Below, piece after piece: positions 39,867 through 48,010 of a DNA stretch of 64,000 nucleotides. Location of the stretch: NCBI GenBank assembly GCA_039725955.1, contig CP091033.1, forward strand, positions 744,001 to 808,000, written 5' to 3'. Numbering within the stretch: the stretch's first letter is position 1; each line of letters opens with the position of its first letter. The position numbers and the translations under genes were made by a program. The stretch is from Sinorhizobium sp. B11 (GTDB taxonomy: Bacteria; Pseudomonadota; Alphaproteobacteria; Rhizobiales; Rhizobiaceae). Under the pieces are notes generated by a model. That model saw only the letters and a program-made list of their open reading frames with translations. It was not told the DNA's origin and made no database searches.

Positions 39867-40940
39867 TCAGAGCGAACCGTCGGCGGCTGCCTTCATGTAG
39901 GTTTCGGTGAAACGCAGCTTCACATTGCCGGTATCGCCCAGCACCTTGCCATCAGGCATTTCGATACCGATGACATCGGCAGACGGTGCACCATTGCCGA
40001 GCAGGCCCTTCTCGAAAAGGAAGTTACGGACCAGATCCATCGTCTTCGGCAGGTTCGGCGAAGCGGTGAAGGCAACGGCATCGGCCGGCTTGTCGAAGAG
40101 CTTGGTGGCGGCAAGCTGGGCTTCAAAACCGGCGAGATCGGTGCCCGAAGCGGACCCCATTGCTTCACGGGCTGCCTTGCCCTCGGCAGTATCGGCACGC
40201 AGAAGAGCGGCTGTCTCATACCAGATGCCGGCCAGCGCCTTGCCGAAATTCGGATTATCCTTGAGCACGCCGCTATTGGCGACCATCAGGTCGATGATTT
40301 CGCCCGGCACTTGCGAACTGTCGAAAACTTTTTTGGCCGTCGGATCTTCCAGGATGGTAGAGACCAGCGGGTTCCAGGTGACGACGGCGGAGACATCGGC
40401 GGTCTTATAGGCAGCGACCATATCGGCGTCGGAGGTGTTGACCACTTTCACGTCACGCTCGGTCAGTTTGATGCTTTCGAGCGCGCGGGCGAGCAGATAG
40501 TGCGAGACGGAGAATTCGACGAGATTAACGTTCTGGCCCTTGATATCGGCAAGGCCCGCCTTGTCCTTCAGGATGACGGCGTCATTGCCGTTCGAGAAGT
40601 CGCCCACGATCACAGCCGTCGTGTCGACGCCGCCGGCAGCCGGGATCGACAAGCCATCCATGTTGGTCAGCGTAACGGCATCGAAGGCGCCTGCCGTGTA
40701 CTGGTTCATCGACTCCACATAGTCGTTGAACTGGGTGACATCGATCTTGATGCCGTATTTGTCGGCCCATTTCTTGACGATGCCGTGGTCAGCCGCATAG
40801 CCCCAGGGCATCCAACCGACATAGATGGACCAGGCGACCTTGAATTCGGTCTTCTGTTCGGCCTTGGCGAAGGAGCTGAAGCCCATTGCCAGCGAAGCGG
40901 AAAGCGCGGTGATGGAAAGGATCTTCGAAAAAGTCTGCAT
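39867..40940 (-). CDS. ABC transporter substrate-binding protein (NrtA/TauA type), probable guanidine import
   Basis: A protein of about 357 residues with a signal peptide (FSKILSITALSASLAMGFSSFAKAEQ), starting at the ATG at 40940 after AGGGGA; an upstream in-frame ATG would extend into the leader. The mature part has the SBP_bac_9/NMT1-like pattern VAWSIYVGWMPWGYAADHGIVKKWADKYGI and WNPLVSTILEDP. It is the first coding gene after the guanidine-I riboswitch. Homologues beside urea-carboxylase-type genes are often called urea or aminomethyl-type binding proteins; the riboswitch favours guanidine. Confidence 0.9.
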   Translation of the reverse strand: MQTFSKILSITALSASLAMGFSSFAKAEQKTEFKVAWSIYVGWMPWGYAADHGIVKKWADKYGIKIDVTQFNDYVESMNQYTAGAFDAVTLTNMDGLSIPAAGGVDTTAVIVGDFSNGNDAVILKDKAGLADIKGQNVNLVEFSVSHYLLARALESIKLTERDVKVVNTSDADMVAAYKTADVSAVVTWNPLVSTILEDPTAKKVFDSSQVPGEIIDLMVANSGVLKDNPNFGKALAGIWYETAALLRADTAEGKAAREAMGSASGTDLAGFEAQLAATKLFDKPADAVAFTASPNLPKTMDLVRNFLFEKGLLGNGAPSADVIGIEMPDGKVLGDTGNVKLRFTETYMKAAADGSL

Positions 40941-41008
40941 TGAAATTCCCCTTTTGCTTTTCTTCAAAAGGGATCGGCAATGACCATCGTGCCGCCAATC
41001 CCTTGGCT

Positions 41009-41119
41009 TACGAGGTCTCCCGGGCTTTTGTCCCGCCGTGCACCCGGCGGAATTTCTCCCCCGCCGGTGGTGGCTCTCGGACCAGTCACGCCCTTCGAAA
41101 GCGCCGGAACCCTAGCCAC
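41009..41119 (-). ncRNA. Guanidine-I riboswitch (ykkC)
   Basis: On the minus strand the region reads in order through the conserved ykkC blocks: GGCTAGGGTTCCGGCGC (41117-41101), GTGACTGGTCCGAGAGCC (41089-41072), then GCACGGCGGGACAAAAGCCCGGGAGA (41041 down to about 41016). These match the near-invariant CUAGGGUUCCG, ACUGGUCCGAGAG and ACGGCGGGAnAAAAGCCCGGGAGA segments. It starts about 180 bases before the binding-protein ATG at 40940 and leaves about 70 bases for an expression platform. Guanidine-I RNAs turn on gene expression when guanidine is bound. The related ppGpp, PRPP and nucleotide subtypes of ykkC are unlikely with these downstream genes. Confidence 0.93.
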
Positions 41120-41346
41120 CAACTCTGCTCATATCGAAGCAAGCGCTATGCCAGATTATCTATGTGTTTGATTTGTAAGGACTGGTCGATGTGCCGCTTA
41201 CTTTAAAGCTGCAAAAGTGCATACTCATGCCTAATTATTGATCGAAATGCGAAAGTATCCTGCGGTGATGCATAAAATTTAACGCGCCGCCACGCTCTTC
41301 CTGTTCTCGTTGCGCCCGGATCTAACTGTATGGCCTTACCGGTGAC

Positions 41347-41664
41347 CTATGGAATGTCCCTCGACTCCAGTTCCGGGCAGCTTGGCTCGTTTCCGAAGGT
41401 GATCTCCCTGCGGTATCCGCCAAGCGTCAGCCCTCTGAAGGTCAGCACGTTCTCATCGCGATAGACGATCTCGCTTCGGTAAATACCCGCGCGTATTGCT
41501 CTGTTCCTGGCCCGACTGACATTGCACTGCCCGACCGGTGGCGACACATGCCAATTGGACGTGCCTTGCGTGTCGGTTTGCCAGCCGTCGGCAGGGGCCA
41601 GCGTCGAGCTGGCGAGCAGCGCAAATGCTGAAAGTATAAGCTTGGACGACAATCGAGACTTCAC
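41347..41664 (-). CDS. Small secreted hypothetical protein
   Basis: About 105 residues with a signal peptide (VKSRLSSKLILSAFALLASSTLAPADG, cleavage after ADG or thereabouts). The mature protein has two cysteines (QCNVSR and PSCPEL), which could form a disulfide, and a beta-rich centre (EIVYRDENVLTFRGLTLGGYRREITF). The GTG at 41664 is favoured by a GGAG seven bases ahead; an ATG at 41688 is the alternative. No family recognised. It is transcribed away from the riboswitch operon's promoter region. Confidence 0.6.
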   Translation of the reverse strand: MKSRLSSKLILSAFALLASSTLAPADGWQTDTQGTSNWHVSPPVGQCNVSRARNRAIRAGIYRSEIVYRDENVLTFRGLTLGGYRREITFGNEPSCPELESRDIP

Positions 41665-41813
41665 GATGTTACTCCGAGGCAATTCCATTATCGATGCTTC
41701 CGCTATTAACTGAAATTGCTCAATAAATCATCCGACGGTGCGCCAGCCGGCTTTGACTTCTCGGCGAATGGTGAACAACCACTCTAACAAGACGCTTTCT
41801 TTTTAGCGGGGGC

Positions 41814-43010
41814 TCATTCTGTCGAGAGCGCATGTTTGACGCGCAGGATGGCGACGGCAACAGCTCCGATAACGAGCGGGATCGACACAAGCATCACCAA
41901 CGGACTGACGTGATAGCCTGCGTGATCGACGGTTTCCAAAACGACCTTAAACAGGCTTAGCAGATAATAGCTGATAGCGATGATGGAGAAGCCCTCTACC
42001 GCCCGCTGGATCTTGACCTGGGTTGCGGCGCGATCAGCCATCGCCTGGATCTGGATGGCATTCTGGTATTCGATTTCAACCTGAATGCGTGTTTGCAGGA
42101 GGTCGATCAGGTGCATGGTCGCGTGGGAGAGTTGCTCCAGACGCAAAGCAGTCGCTTCGCAGGTTCGGACGGCCGGTCGGAAGCGCCTTGCAACAAAAAC
42201 TCCAAACCGCTGGAAACCCGGAACATGAGATTCGCGTAGCTCGCCGATCCGCTCCTCGACAATTTTTGCATAGGCGGCAGTGGCGCCGAAACGATTGCGT
42301 GTTTCTGCTGCCGCCGAGATAATCTGCGCGGATAGGCTGGAGATTTCGTCAAGCAGTTTCTTGTGTTCGGTCGCCGGGGTGGTCTGATTTCGGTTCGTCA
42401 GTTGGACGAGCTTCTTGTCATAATCCCCAAGCAAGGGAGCCAGCCGTCGGGCCTCGGGGAGACTAAGCAGCGCCATGGCGCGATATGTTTCGATTTCGTA
42501 GATTCTGCGCACCATCCTGCCAAGGCGGTAGGCATTCAAGTCCTTGTTGAAGAGAAGGATCCGGCTCGTCTTGTCATCCTGAACACGAAAATCAGAGCAT
42601 ACCTGCGCCGCCCCTCCGCCAATTGAAGACGCGGCGGTATCGCGAAATCCGAATTTCGAGAGAGTTAGCCCAAGCTCCGCCGGCGCAGGCCCGAGCACCA
42701 GTATGCCGACCCGAGATATGAGCGCCGGCGCGTCCATGTCTACAAGAGCCGGAATGTCGTCTTCCAAAAGACTGGATCGCGGCCACGTATCCGTATCTGC
42801 GCTCAATTGGGTGACACGCGTGATGGTGACGAATTCGGTGTGGTGCTCCACCTGTGTTCGCGGATCGCCGCTATCATCGCCTTCGGGCAGATAGCGGCTT
42901 CCGTGGAGGGCAACGAGGGCAGACGGCATGAGCGCTATATGCTCAACGAAAGCCGGGCCGGTAAAATAGATGGAAGGCCTGGCATGGAGCTCAGCGTTGA
43001 AATCCGACAT
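41814..43010 (-). CDS. DUF3422 family membrane-anchored protein
   Basis: A 398-residue protein with the DUF3422 opening FNAELHARPSIYFTGPA, a long mostly helical middle (ETRNRFGATAAYAKIVEERIGELRE, then TCEATALRLEQLSHATMHLIDLLQTRIQVEIEYQNA, coiled-coil-like), and two C-terminal membrane helices (FSIIAISYYLLSLFKVVLE and HVSPLVMLVSIPLVIGAVAVAIL). The family has no settled function; it is widespread in proteobacteria. GGTGAG lies eight bases before the start. It appears monocistronic. Confidence 0.85.
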   Translation of the reverse strand: MSDFNAELHARPSIYFTGPAFVEHIALMPSALVALHGSRYLPEGDDSGDPRTQVEHHTEFVTITRVTQLSADTDTWPRSSLLEDDIPALVDMDAPALISRVGILVLGPAPAELGLTLSKFGFRDTAASSIGGGAAQVCSDFRVQDDKTSRILLFNKDLNAYRLGRMVRRIYEIETYRAMALLSLPEARRLAPLLGDYDKKLVQLTNRNQTTPATEHKKLLDEISSLSAQIISAAAETRNRFGATAAYAKIVEERIGELRESHVPGFQRFGVFVARRFRPAVRTCEATALRLEQLSHATMHLIDLLQTRIQVEIEYQNAIQIQAMADRAATQVKIQRAVEGFSIIAISYYLLSLFKVVLETVDHAGYHVSPLVMLVSIPLVIGAVAVAILRVKHALSTE

Positions 43011-43183
43011 CGTACTATCTCACCGTATTAAGGGTCAAAATGGCCAAGAAGACGCCCTAGCGAAAAATCCGTTTGATCGAAGTACACTTCTCCCAAATCA
43101 GTCGGATCTCACGAGGTCAACTATCCCAAGGTCTTGCTAATCGATTTTACTTTTCACGGTTAGGATCGGGACCGCCCGAACTG

Positions 43184-43211
43184 GAAACGGCCCGGTTTCC
43201 CGAGCCGTTTC
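43184..43211. terminator. Hairpin between DUF3422 and secreted-protein genes
   Basis: GAAACGGC (43184-43191) pairs perfectly with GCCGTTTC (43204-43211); CGG/CCG extends the stem inside. It lies about 90 bases beyond the stop of the minus-strand gene ending at 43302 and upstream of the DUF3422 gene. No T-run follows on the minus strand. Terminator or operator; low certainty. Confidence 0.35.
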
Positions 43212-43301
43212 ATGATCCCTTTGTCTGATGCCCACGTGAGCTTGCGGGCATAGCCGGCTCACTCCGAAGCGTTCTGGCGACGGAGAGAACTCAAGGCGGA
43301 T

Positions 43302-43649
43302 TCAGGGTTTCAAATCATATGCTTGGTGAGATGCGCGAAGCTCCGCCAAAGTCTTGCCGACGCAGCTACCGCCGCCTGCGCCGCCGGTCGCCTTCGCTTT
43401 ACCATCCAGGGTGATCGTACCGCCCATGCGTTCGGATGCCACATAGGTTGCGGTACCGTCCTCTGAAATACGCGATATGTAGAAAGCGTGGTAGGTTTCC
43501 TTGTATTTGCATTGGATAAGTATTGGAAATTGTTCAAAAGATGGGGTTTGCGCCTCAGCAGTCGCGAGAGGAAGGCCAGTTAGTGCCATCAGGCTTGCGA
43601 GGACCACTTTGGCCGGTGCGTTCAATCCTCGATCGGATGCGTGCGTCAT
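43302..43649 (-). CDS. Small secreted hypothetical protein
   Basis: A 115-residue protein with a signal peptide (AKVVLASLMALTGLPLATAEAQ, cleavage after AEA-Q). The mature part, about 82 residues, has two cysteines (IQCKYKETYHAF and GGSCVGKTL), a beta pattern and a glycine-rich ATGGAGGG patch. AGGGGG precedes the ATG. No family recognised. It is adjacent to, but well separated from, the Crp/FixK-type regulator gene. Confidence 0.62.
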   Translation of the reverse strand: MTHASDRGLNAPAKVVLASLMALTGLPLATAEAQTPSFEQFPILIQCKYKETYHAFYISRISEDGTATYVASERMGGTITLDGKAKATGGAGGGSCVGKTLAELRASHQAYDLKP

Positions 43650-43694
43650 TGTTCAACCCCCTTTTTCAAGATCGATCTTCGAAATCCGCAGCAT

Positions 43695-44339
43695 CTAGAT
43701 CGTCAGCGCGACGAGCGCATCACGATCGAGGACTCGGACAATGCGTTGCAATTTTCCGTTGAGGCAAAGAATGCGTTTTTCGCGTAATTTCGTGAAGCAG
43801 CGGGCCACTGTCTCGACCGTCAGTCCGAGATAGTCGGCGATATCGCTACGCGACATCATCATATCGAATTCGCAATCTCCCGGATGACGATCGGCCGTTT
43901 CGTAAACAAAGGCGGCGACGCGCTTCAGTGCACTTTGCTCGGTGATGACGAGTTGCTTGTGCTGTGCCTTTGCAAGGTTCGTCAAAGCAATGTGAAGAAG
44001 GTCTATGGGGACGACTGCGTCCTGATTGGCGCGAAAGGGCTTGATAGAGGTTTCGCAAACGGCTTCTGCAAAATCGGTTCGTACATTGCCCGTCTCGAGC
44101 CCGAACCATTCGCCCTTGCCGCAAAAGGATAGAATGTACCGCTGCCCGCTTGCCGTGAGGCGGTAAATCCGCACCGCGCCTGCTTCGACCTGGTAGATCG
44201 CAAGCGCGTGTTCACCCTCGCTATAGATCGTCTCGTCGGCCTTGAGCCGGATGGATTGATCCCTGATTGCTCCGGCTGGTCCACCATGGCGGTGGCCCGA
44301 AACTGTCGTGTGCTTTACGATCGTTTGGTTTTGAAGCAT
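43695..44339 (-). CDS. Crp/Fnr family transcriptional regulator (FixK-like, no N-terminal Fe-S cysteines)
   Basis: About 214 residues: a cyclic-nucleotide-binding-like beta barrel (IRLKADETIYSEGEHALAIYQVEAGAVRIYRL), a dimerisation helix, and a C-terminal winged helix whose recognition part is SRSDIADYLGLTVETVARCFTKLREKRIL. FNR/FixK proteins have ETxSR at the DNA-contact site; here it is ETVAR, with Ala for the Ser. There is no N-terminal cysteine cluster, so it cannot hold an FNR-type Fe-S cluster and resembles FixK. It could act on the FNR-like boxes at 49406, 50287 and 56130. Start at the ATG 44339 (GGGGG ahead); earlier ATGs to 44360 are possible. Confidence 0.88.
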   Translation of the reverse strand: MLQNQTIVKHTTVSGHRHGGPAGAIRDQSIRLKADETIYSEGEHALAIYQVEAGAVRIYRLTASGQRYILSFCGKGEWFGLETGNVRTDFAEAVCETSIKPFRANQDAVVPIDLLHIALTNLAKAQHKQLVITEQSALKRVAAFVYETADRHPGDCEFDMMMSRSDIADYLGLTVETVARCFTKLREKRILCLNGKLQRIVRVLDRDALVALTI

Positions 44340-44499
44340 CTGCGTCGCCCCCATCCACATCGCAGCATAAGCAATCGTTACCCGCCCCGATATTCGAGAT
44401 ATCCCTTACGTATTGCTACGGAAGCCCCGGGCTACCAACCGGTGTATAACGCAATTCCCCCTTGATGAGAGTGATACGACGGTATCGCAGGAGGTCTCA

Positions 44500-45465
44500 A
44501 TGGTGTCGGAAGAGGGAGGGGAAAACCGCGCAGTTCATGAGCCTGCAAGCGTGCGTATGCAACTTGACCTTATACTCGCCAGTCCGGAATTCCTTGCCCC
44601 TGAGCGCGGACGCCGATTCCTGCAATATATCGTTGAAGAGACACTTGAAGGGCGTAGCGAACAGCTCAAGGCCTATACGATTGCACAAGCGGTTTTTGGG
44701 CGCGATGCCTCCTTCGATGCACAGAATGATCCCGTCGTCCGCATCGAGGCCGGACGAATTCGTCGCGCGCTCGAACGCTATTATCTCGTCAGCGGAAGCA
44801 ATGACCCAATCCGGATTACCGTGCCCAAAGGAGGGTATGCGCCCCATTTTTCGAGCGAGGAAAACCGTTCGAACGGAGGAGAAATTTCCGCTCCGCAAAA
44901 CCGCGAGAACATACGGCGGCCCCCGAGGCAGGGGCAGCCGGTCAGCTATCGTGATCTCCTGTTGCCGATCGGGGTCCCCGCACTGTTCGGGGTAATGGCC
45001 GTACTCGCCCTTGTTCGTCCGCTTGAAGCCTATCTCTCCCCACCAAAGGCGCTGCCGGTGCCTGCCGCGTCAACGTCGGAGAACAAGGTCAGGATCGCGA
45101 TCGAACCTTTTATCGCACTCGGCGGCAGCACGCAGGCCTCTGATTTCGTAAAGGGATTGGCCGATCAGTTGATTGCAAAGTTTATGAGGGTGGAAAGCCT
45201 AATCGTGCTTGCCCCCAGCCGCTCCGGGCCAGAAGTGACAGGCTCGCATTTAAACCTGCAAGGAAGCGCCCTCGTCGAGGGCACGATCCTTCATCTTCAT
45301 GTCCGCCTGATAAACGCCTCCGACGGCGCGGTCATTTGGGCCAATCAATATGATCGAGACCTGCGCGGCCAGACTATTCTCGACGTCGAGGACGAGATCG
45401 CCGCTCAAATCGCCATGGCGATTTCGAATAGTCACAGGCTGAGCGGCGTAAGCGCCGATCCTTAG
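44500..45465 (+). CDS. Membrane-anchored regulator-like protein with FlgO/TolB-like C-terminal domain
   Basis: A protein of about 321 residues. Residues about 15-115 form a conserved module (LILASPEFLAPERGRRFLQYIVEETLEG, then TIAQAVFGRDASFDAQNDPVVRIEAGRIRRALERYY, then ITVPKGGYAPHF) often labelled adenylate cyclase in rhizobia, although no cyclase motif exists. One membrane helix (LLLPIGVPALFGVMAVLALV) follows, then a periplasmic TolB/FlgO-like domain. The layout recalls one-component membrane regulators with a cytoplasmic N-terminal DNA-binding domain. Start at 44500 with AGGAGG five to six bases ahead. Its stop is 3 bases from the stop of its convergent paralogue. Confidence 0.75.
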   Translation: MVSEEGGENRAVHEPASVRMQLDLILASPEFLAPERGRRFLQYIVEETLEGRSEQLKAYTIAQAVFGRDASFDAQNDPVVRIEAGRIRRALERYYLVSGSNDPIRITVPKGGYAPHFSSEENRSNGGEISAPQNRENIRRPPRQGQPVSYRDLLLPIGVPALFGVMAVLALVRPLEAYLSPPKALPVPAASTSENKVRIAIEPFIALGGSTQASDFVKGLADQLIAKFMRVESLIVLAPSRSGPEVTGSHLNLQGSALVEGTILHLHVRLINASDGAVIWANQYDRDLRGQTILDVEDEIAAQIAMAISNSHRLSGVSADP

Positions 45466-45468
45466 TCC

Positions 45469-47247
45469 CTACTGTGCGGGCAGAGGGGGGATGACTAATC
45501 CCGAGGCGCGCAGTCCGTTCAGGAAGCGCTCCTGGTCCTCCGGTCGTTGCAGACGGAGTGCGACCTCCTGGCGGATATTCGTCATCAACGCTGGCGCGTG
45601 GATATTGAGCCAATCCCGTTCGAGAATGGCCTCGTCCGTCTTTCCGGCCGCTCCGAGAATGGATAGCAGCAGAAGGCGATGCAGCACATTGTGATCGACA
45701 TCGGACCTCCGCGACCACTTTTCCGCCTCTTCGATATCTCCCTTCATCAACGCGCACAGAGCCAGACCGTTTTCATAATAACCTCTGGTGCCGACACCCT
45801 TGTTGAGGGCGATCGACAACAATTCGCAGCCCGACTGCCATTTTCCCGACAACGCCAATCGAAGGCCATACTCGCCCGCGACTTCCACGTCATCGGGATC
45901 GGCAGCATAGGCCGCCGTACCCGCCTTCAGGGCGTCGTCGATATCTCCCCTGAAGAAGCTCACCAGCATCTGCGCTTGCAGCACATGGGGATTGCCCGGC
46001 GCGAGTGATACTGCTCGCTCCACCGCAGCGCTCGCCAGCGCAAGAGGCTGCGATGACGATGACGTGCCGAGCCTGTGGCGGTATCTGATTTCGTCGAGAT
46101 AGATCATGGACAGCAGCGCCCAGGAAACCGCATTGTCAGGGAACCGCTGGGTTGCTCGCTGCAAGCATTCGCGTGTCGCGCTGTGGTTTTGCGCGGTCAT
46201 GGTCTGACGATAGCTGGAATAGGCAAGCGTGCATTCGTAGGCCCTCCGGTCTCCCGTCTGTGCCGGGGGCGCTATCATATCTTTGTCGGTCTGAAAGATG
46301 ACGCCATAGGGTTGTGCAATTGCGTCGGCGATTTTTCGCGCGACATCGCCTTGAATCACAAGCTTGTTCTGATCTCGAAGATCCCCATCGAAATTATTGG
46401 CCCAGATGACGGCTCCATCCGCTTGGCGCACCAGCCTGGCGGCAGCTCGCAGCCTGCTTCCATCGATCTGGACATTGCCCTGCAACAGGTAGGCGGCAGC
46501 TGCGACATGCTCATCACGGAGCGGATCTGCGACGACAATGATGTCATCGAACTGGGCGAGCTGCCCGATAATGTCGTCCCGCAGACCGCGGGCGATATCG
46601 GAGCCGTCGTCAGCCGGGTTGCCATCCGCAAAAAAATCGACAACCACCCTTGGCTCCAGATGTGCCGTCGGCAATGCCGCGATTGGCACATCACGCCAAG
46701 ACAGTGCGAAGGTGAGGGCTAGGAGAAGAAGGGCAAGGACGACAGCCACCACAGTTCCGAGACCAAGGCGGGCTATCCATCCCCCAGGATGTGATTCCTC
46801 AAGCGAATGTCCTTGATCTTCGTGCTCTACATTTCGGGGATCTTTCGAGATCTCGACCGGTTCAGCCGGAGCCTGCGCAGCCCGCGCATATTCGAAATGC
46901 GGCACATATCCGCCTTTGGGCACGGTAATGACGACGTCGTCCCTCTGGCCCGCGACGAGATAATAACGCTCGAGTGCCTTACGTATTCGGCCGGCCTCGA
47001 TCCGGACAACCGGATCGTTCTGCGGGTCGAATGAAGCTTCCCGGCCAAAAACTACATTTGCTATTGTAAACGCCTTCAGGAAGTCCGATCGACCGGCAAG
47101 CGTCTCGTTGATGACGAATTCCAGGAAATTTCGCCCACGCTTCGGCGCGTGAAATTCCTCACTTGTGAGGATTCGTTCGACCTGTCGGCAAATCTCGTCA
47201 GCTGTCGGCTCAATATCGCTGAAATCTTTGATCTTTGCGCTTCTCAT
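45469..47247 (-). CDS. Paralogous membrane-anchored regulator-like protein with TPR region
   Basis: About 592 residues. The N-terminal module closely matches the convergent neighbour (ILTSEEFHAPKRGRNFLEFVINETLAGRS, VFGREASFDPQNDPVVRIEAGRIRKALERYYL, ITVPKGGYVPHF). A membrane helix (LGTVVAVVLALLLLALTFAL) follows, then a TolB/FlgO-like domain (VVVDFFADGNPADDGSDIARGLRDDI), and a C-terminal third of TPR-like helical repeats. Again there is no cyclase motif. The start at 47247 follows GGGGC; an ATG 30 bases upstream is less well placed. Role likely regulatory; ligand and targets unknown. Confidence 0.75.
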   Translation of the reverse strand: MRSAKIKDFSDIEPTADEICRQVERILTSEEFHAPKRGRNFLEFVINETLAGRSDFLKAFTIANVVFGREASFDPQNDPVVRIEAGRIRKALERYYLVAGQRDDVVITVPKGGYVPHFEYARAAQAPAEPVEISKDPRNVEHEDQGHSLEESHPGGWIARLGLGTVVAVVLALLLLALTFALSWRDVPIAALPTAHLEPRVVVDFFADGNPADDGSDIARGLRDDIIGQLAQFDDIIVVADPLRDEHVAAAAYLLQGNVQIDGSRLRAAARLVRQADGAVIWANNFDGDLRDQNKLVIQGDVARKIADAIAQPYGVIFQTDKDMIAPPAQTGDRRAYECTLAYSSYRQTMTAQNHSATRECLQRATQRFPDNAVSWALLSMIYLDEIRYRHRLGTSSSSQPLALASAAVERAVSLAPGNPHVLQAQMLVSFFRGDIDDALKAGTAAYAADPDDVEVAGEYGLRLALSGKWQSGCELLSIALNKGVGTRGYYENGLALCALMKGDIEEAEKWSRRSDVDHNVLHRLLLLSILGAAGKTDEAILERDWLNIHAPALMTNIRQEVALRLQRPEDQERFLNGLRASGLVIPPLPAQ

Positions 47248-47335
47248 GATCGCCCCTACGACAAAGATCACACGCAACTATATAAGTCAGTTCTAACGCA
47301 TCATACCGCACAAGCCTGAGGTTGCAAGAATTGCT

Positions 47336-48010
47336 TTAGGTTTGCCGAATATAAGTTGACCAGCTACCGACGGGCAAAGCTTTCGCGGTTTCAGGTGGTT
47401 GCGATGCGGCATCAATGGTTATGGCCATACGCATGAGCTCTGCAAGATTGCGTGCGCCCATTTTTGCCATCACATTGGCACGGTGGACCTCCACCGTGCG
47501 CGAGCTGATGCCGAGTTGATACGCAATCATCTTGTTCTGCGCCCCATCGAGGACGCCGATCAGAACCTGATATTCGCGCTCGGTAAGCTGGCGGAGCCGT
47601 GTGGCGACGCTGCCAGAATCAGGTAGAATCCTGCTGGTCCGCCTCTGGTCCATCGCTCCGTTGATGGCTGCAACAAGCACGTCTTCCTTCAACGGTTTTT
47701 CCAGGAAATCGAATGCCCCGGCCTTCATCGCCTGTACAGCCGCGGCAATATCGCCGTGGCCGGTAATAACGATTGCCGGCACGTCTATGCCGAGGCGTCG
47801 CAGGCGATGGAGCAATTCGATGCCGCTGCTGTCAGGCATGCATAGATCAGTGACAAGACAGCTTCGGCCGGACAGCGGCAGAAGTTCCAGGAACGCCTTC
47901 GCAGAACTATGTGCACGAACGGCAAAGCCTGCCGACACCAGCAAAAACGTCAGAGAGCGCCGGAGCGACTCCTCGTCGTCGACGAGATGGATCGTAAGGT
48001 CATTCGCCAT
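47336..48010 (-). CDS. FixJ/NarL-type response regulator
   Basis: A 224-residue response regulator. The receiver domain (1-120) has the acidic pair in VDDEES, phosphoacceptor Asp in VTDLCMPDSSG near residue 55, and Lys in LEKPLKEDVL. The C-terminal LuxR-type helix-turn-helix is LTEREYQVLIGVLDGAQNKMIAYQLGISSRTVEVHRANVM. It resembles FixJ/TodT-type regulators. The start lies inside the last codons of the kinase gene (11-base overlap), so the pair is translationally coupled. GGAG precedes the ATG. Confidence 0.92.
   Translation of the reverse strand: MANDLTIHLVDDEESLRRSLTFLLVSAGFAVRAHSSAKAFLELLPLSGRSCLVTDLCMPDSSGIELLHRLRRLGIDVPAIVITGHGDIAAAVQAMKAGAFDFLEKPLKEDVLVAAINGAMDQRRTSRILPDSGSVATRLRQLTEREYQVLIGVLDGAQNKMIAYQLGISSRTVEVHRANVMAKMGARNLAELMRMAITIDAASQPPETAKALPVGSWSTYIRQT

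Noticed and set aside
44500..47247. Annotation of the two paralogues as adenylate cyclases
   Set aside because: No metal-binding Asp pair or other class III cyclase residues; the conserved N-terminal module is something else.
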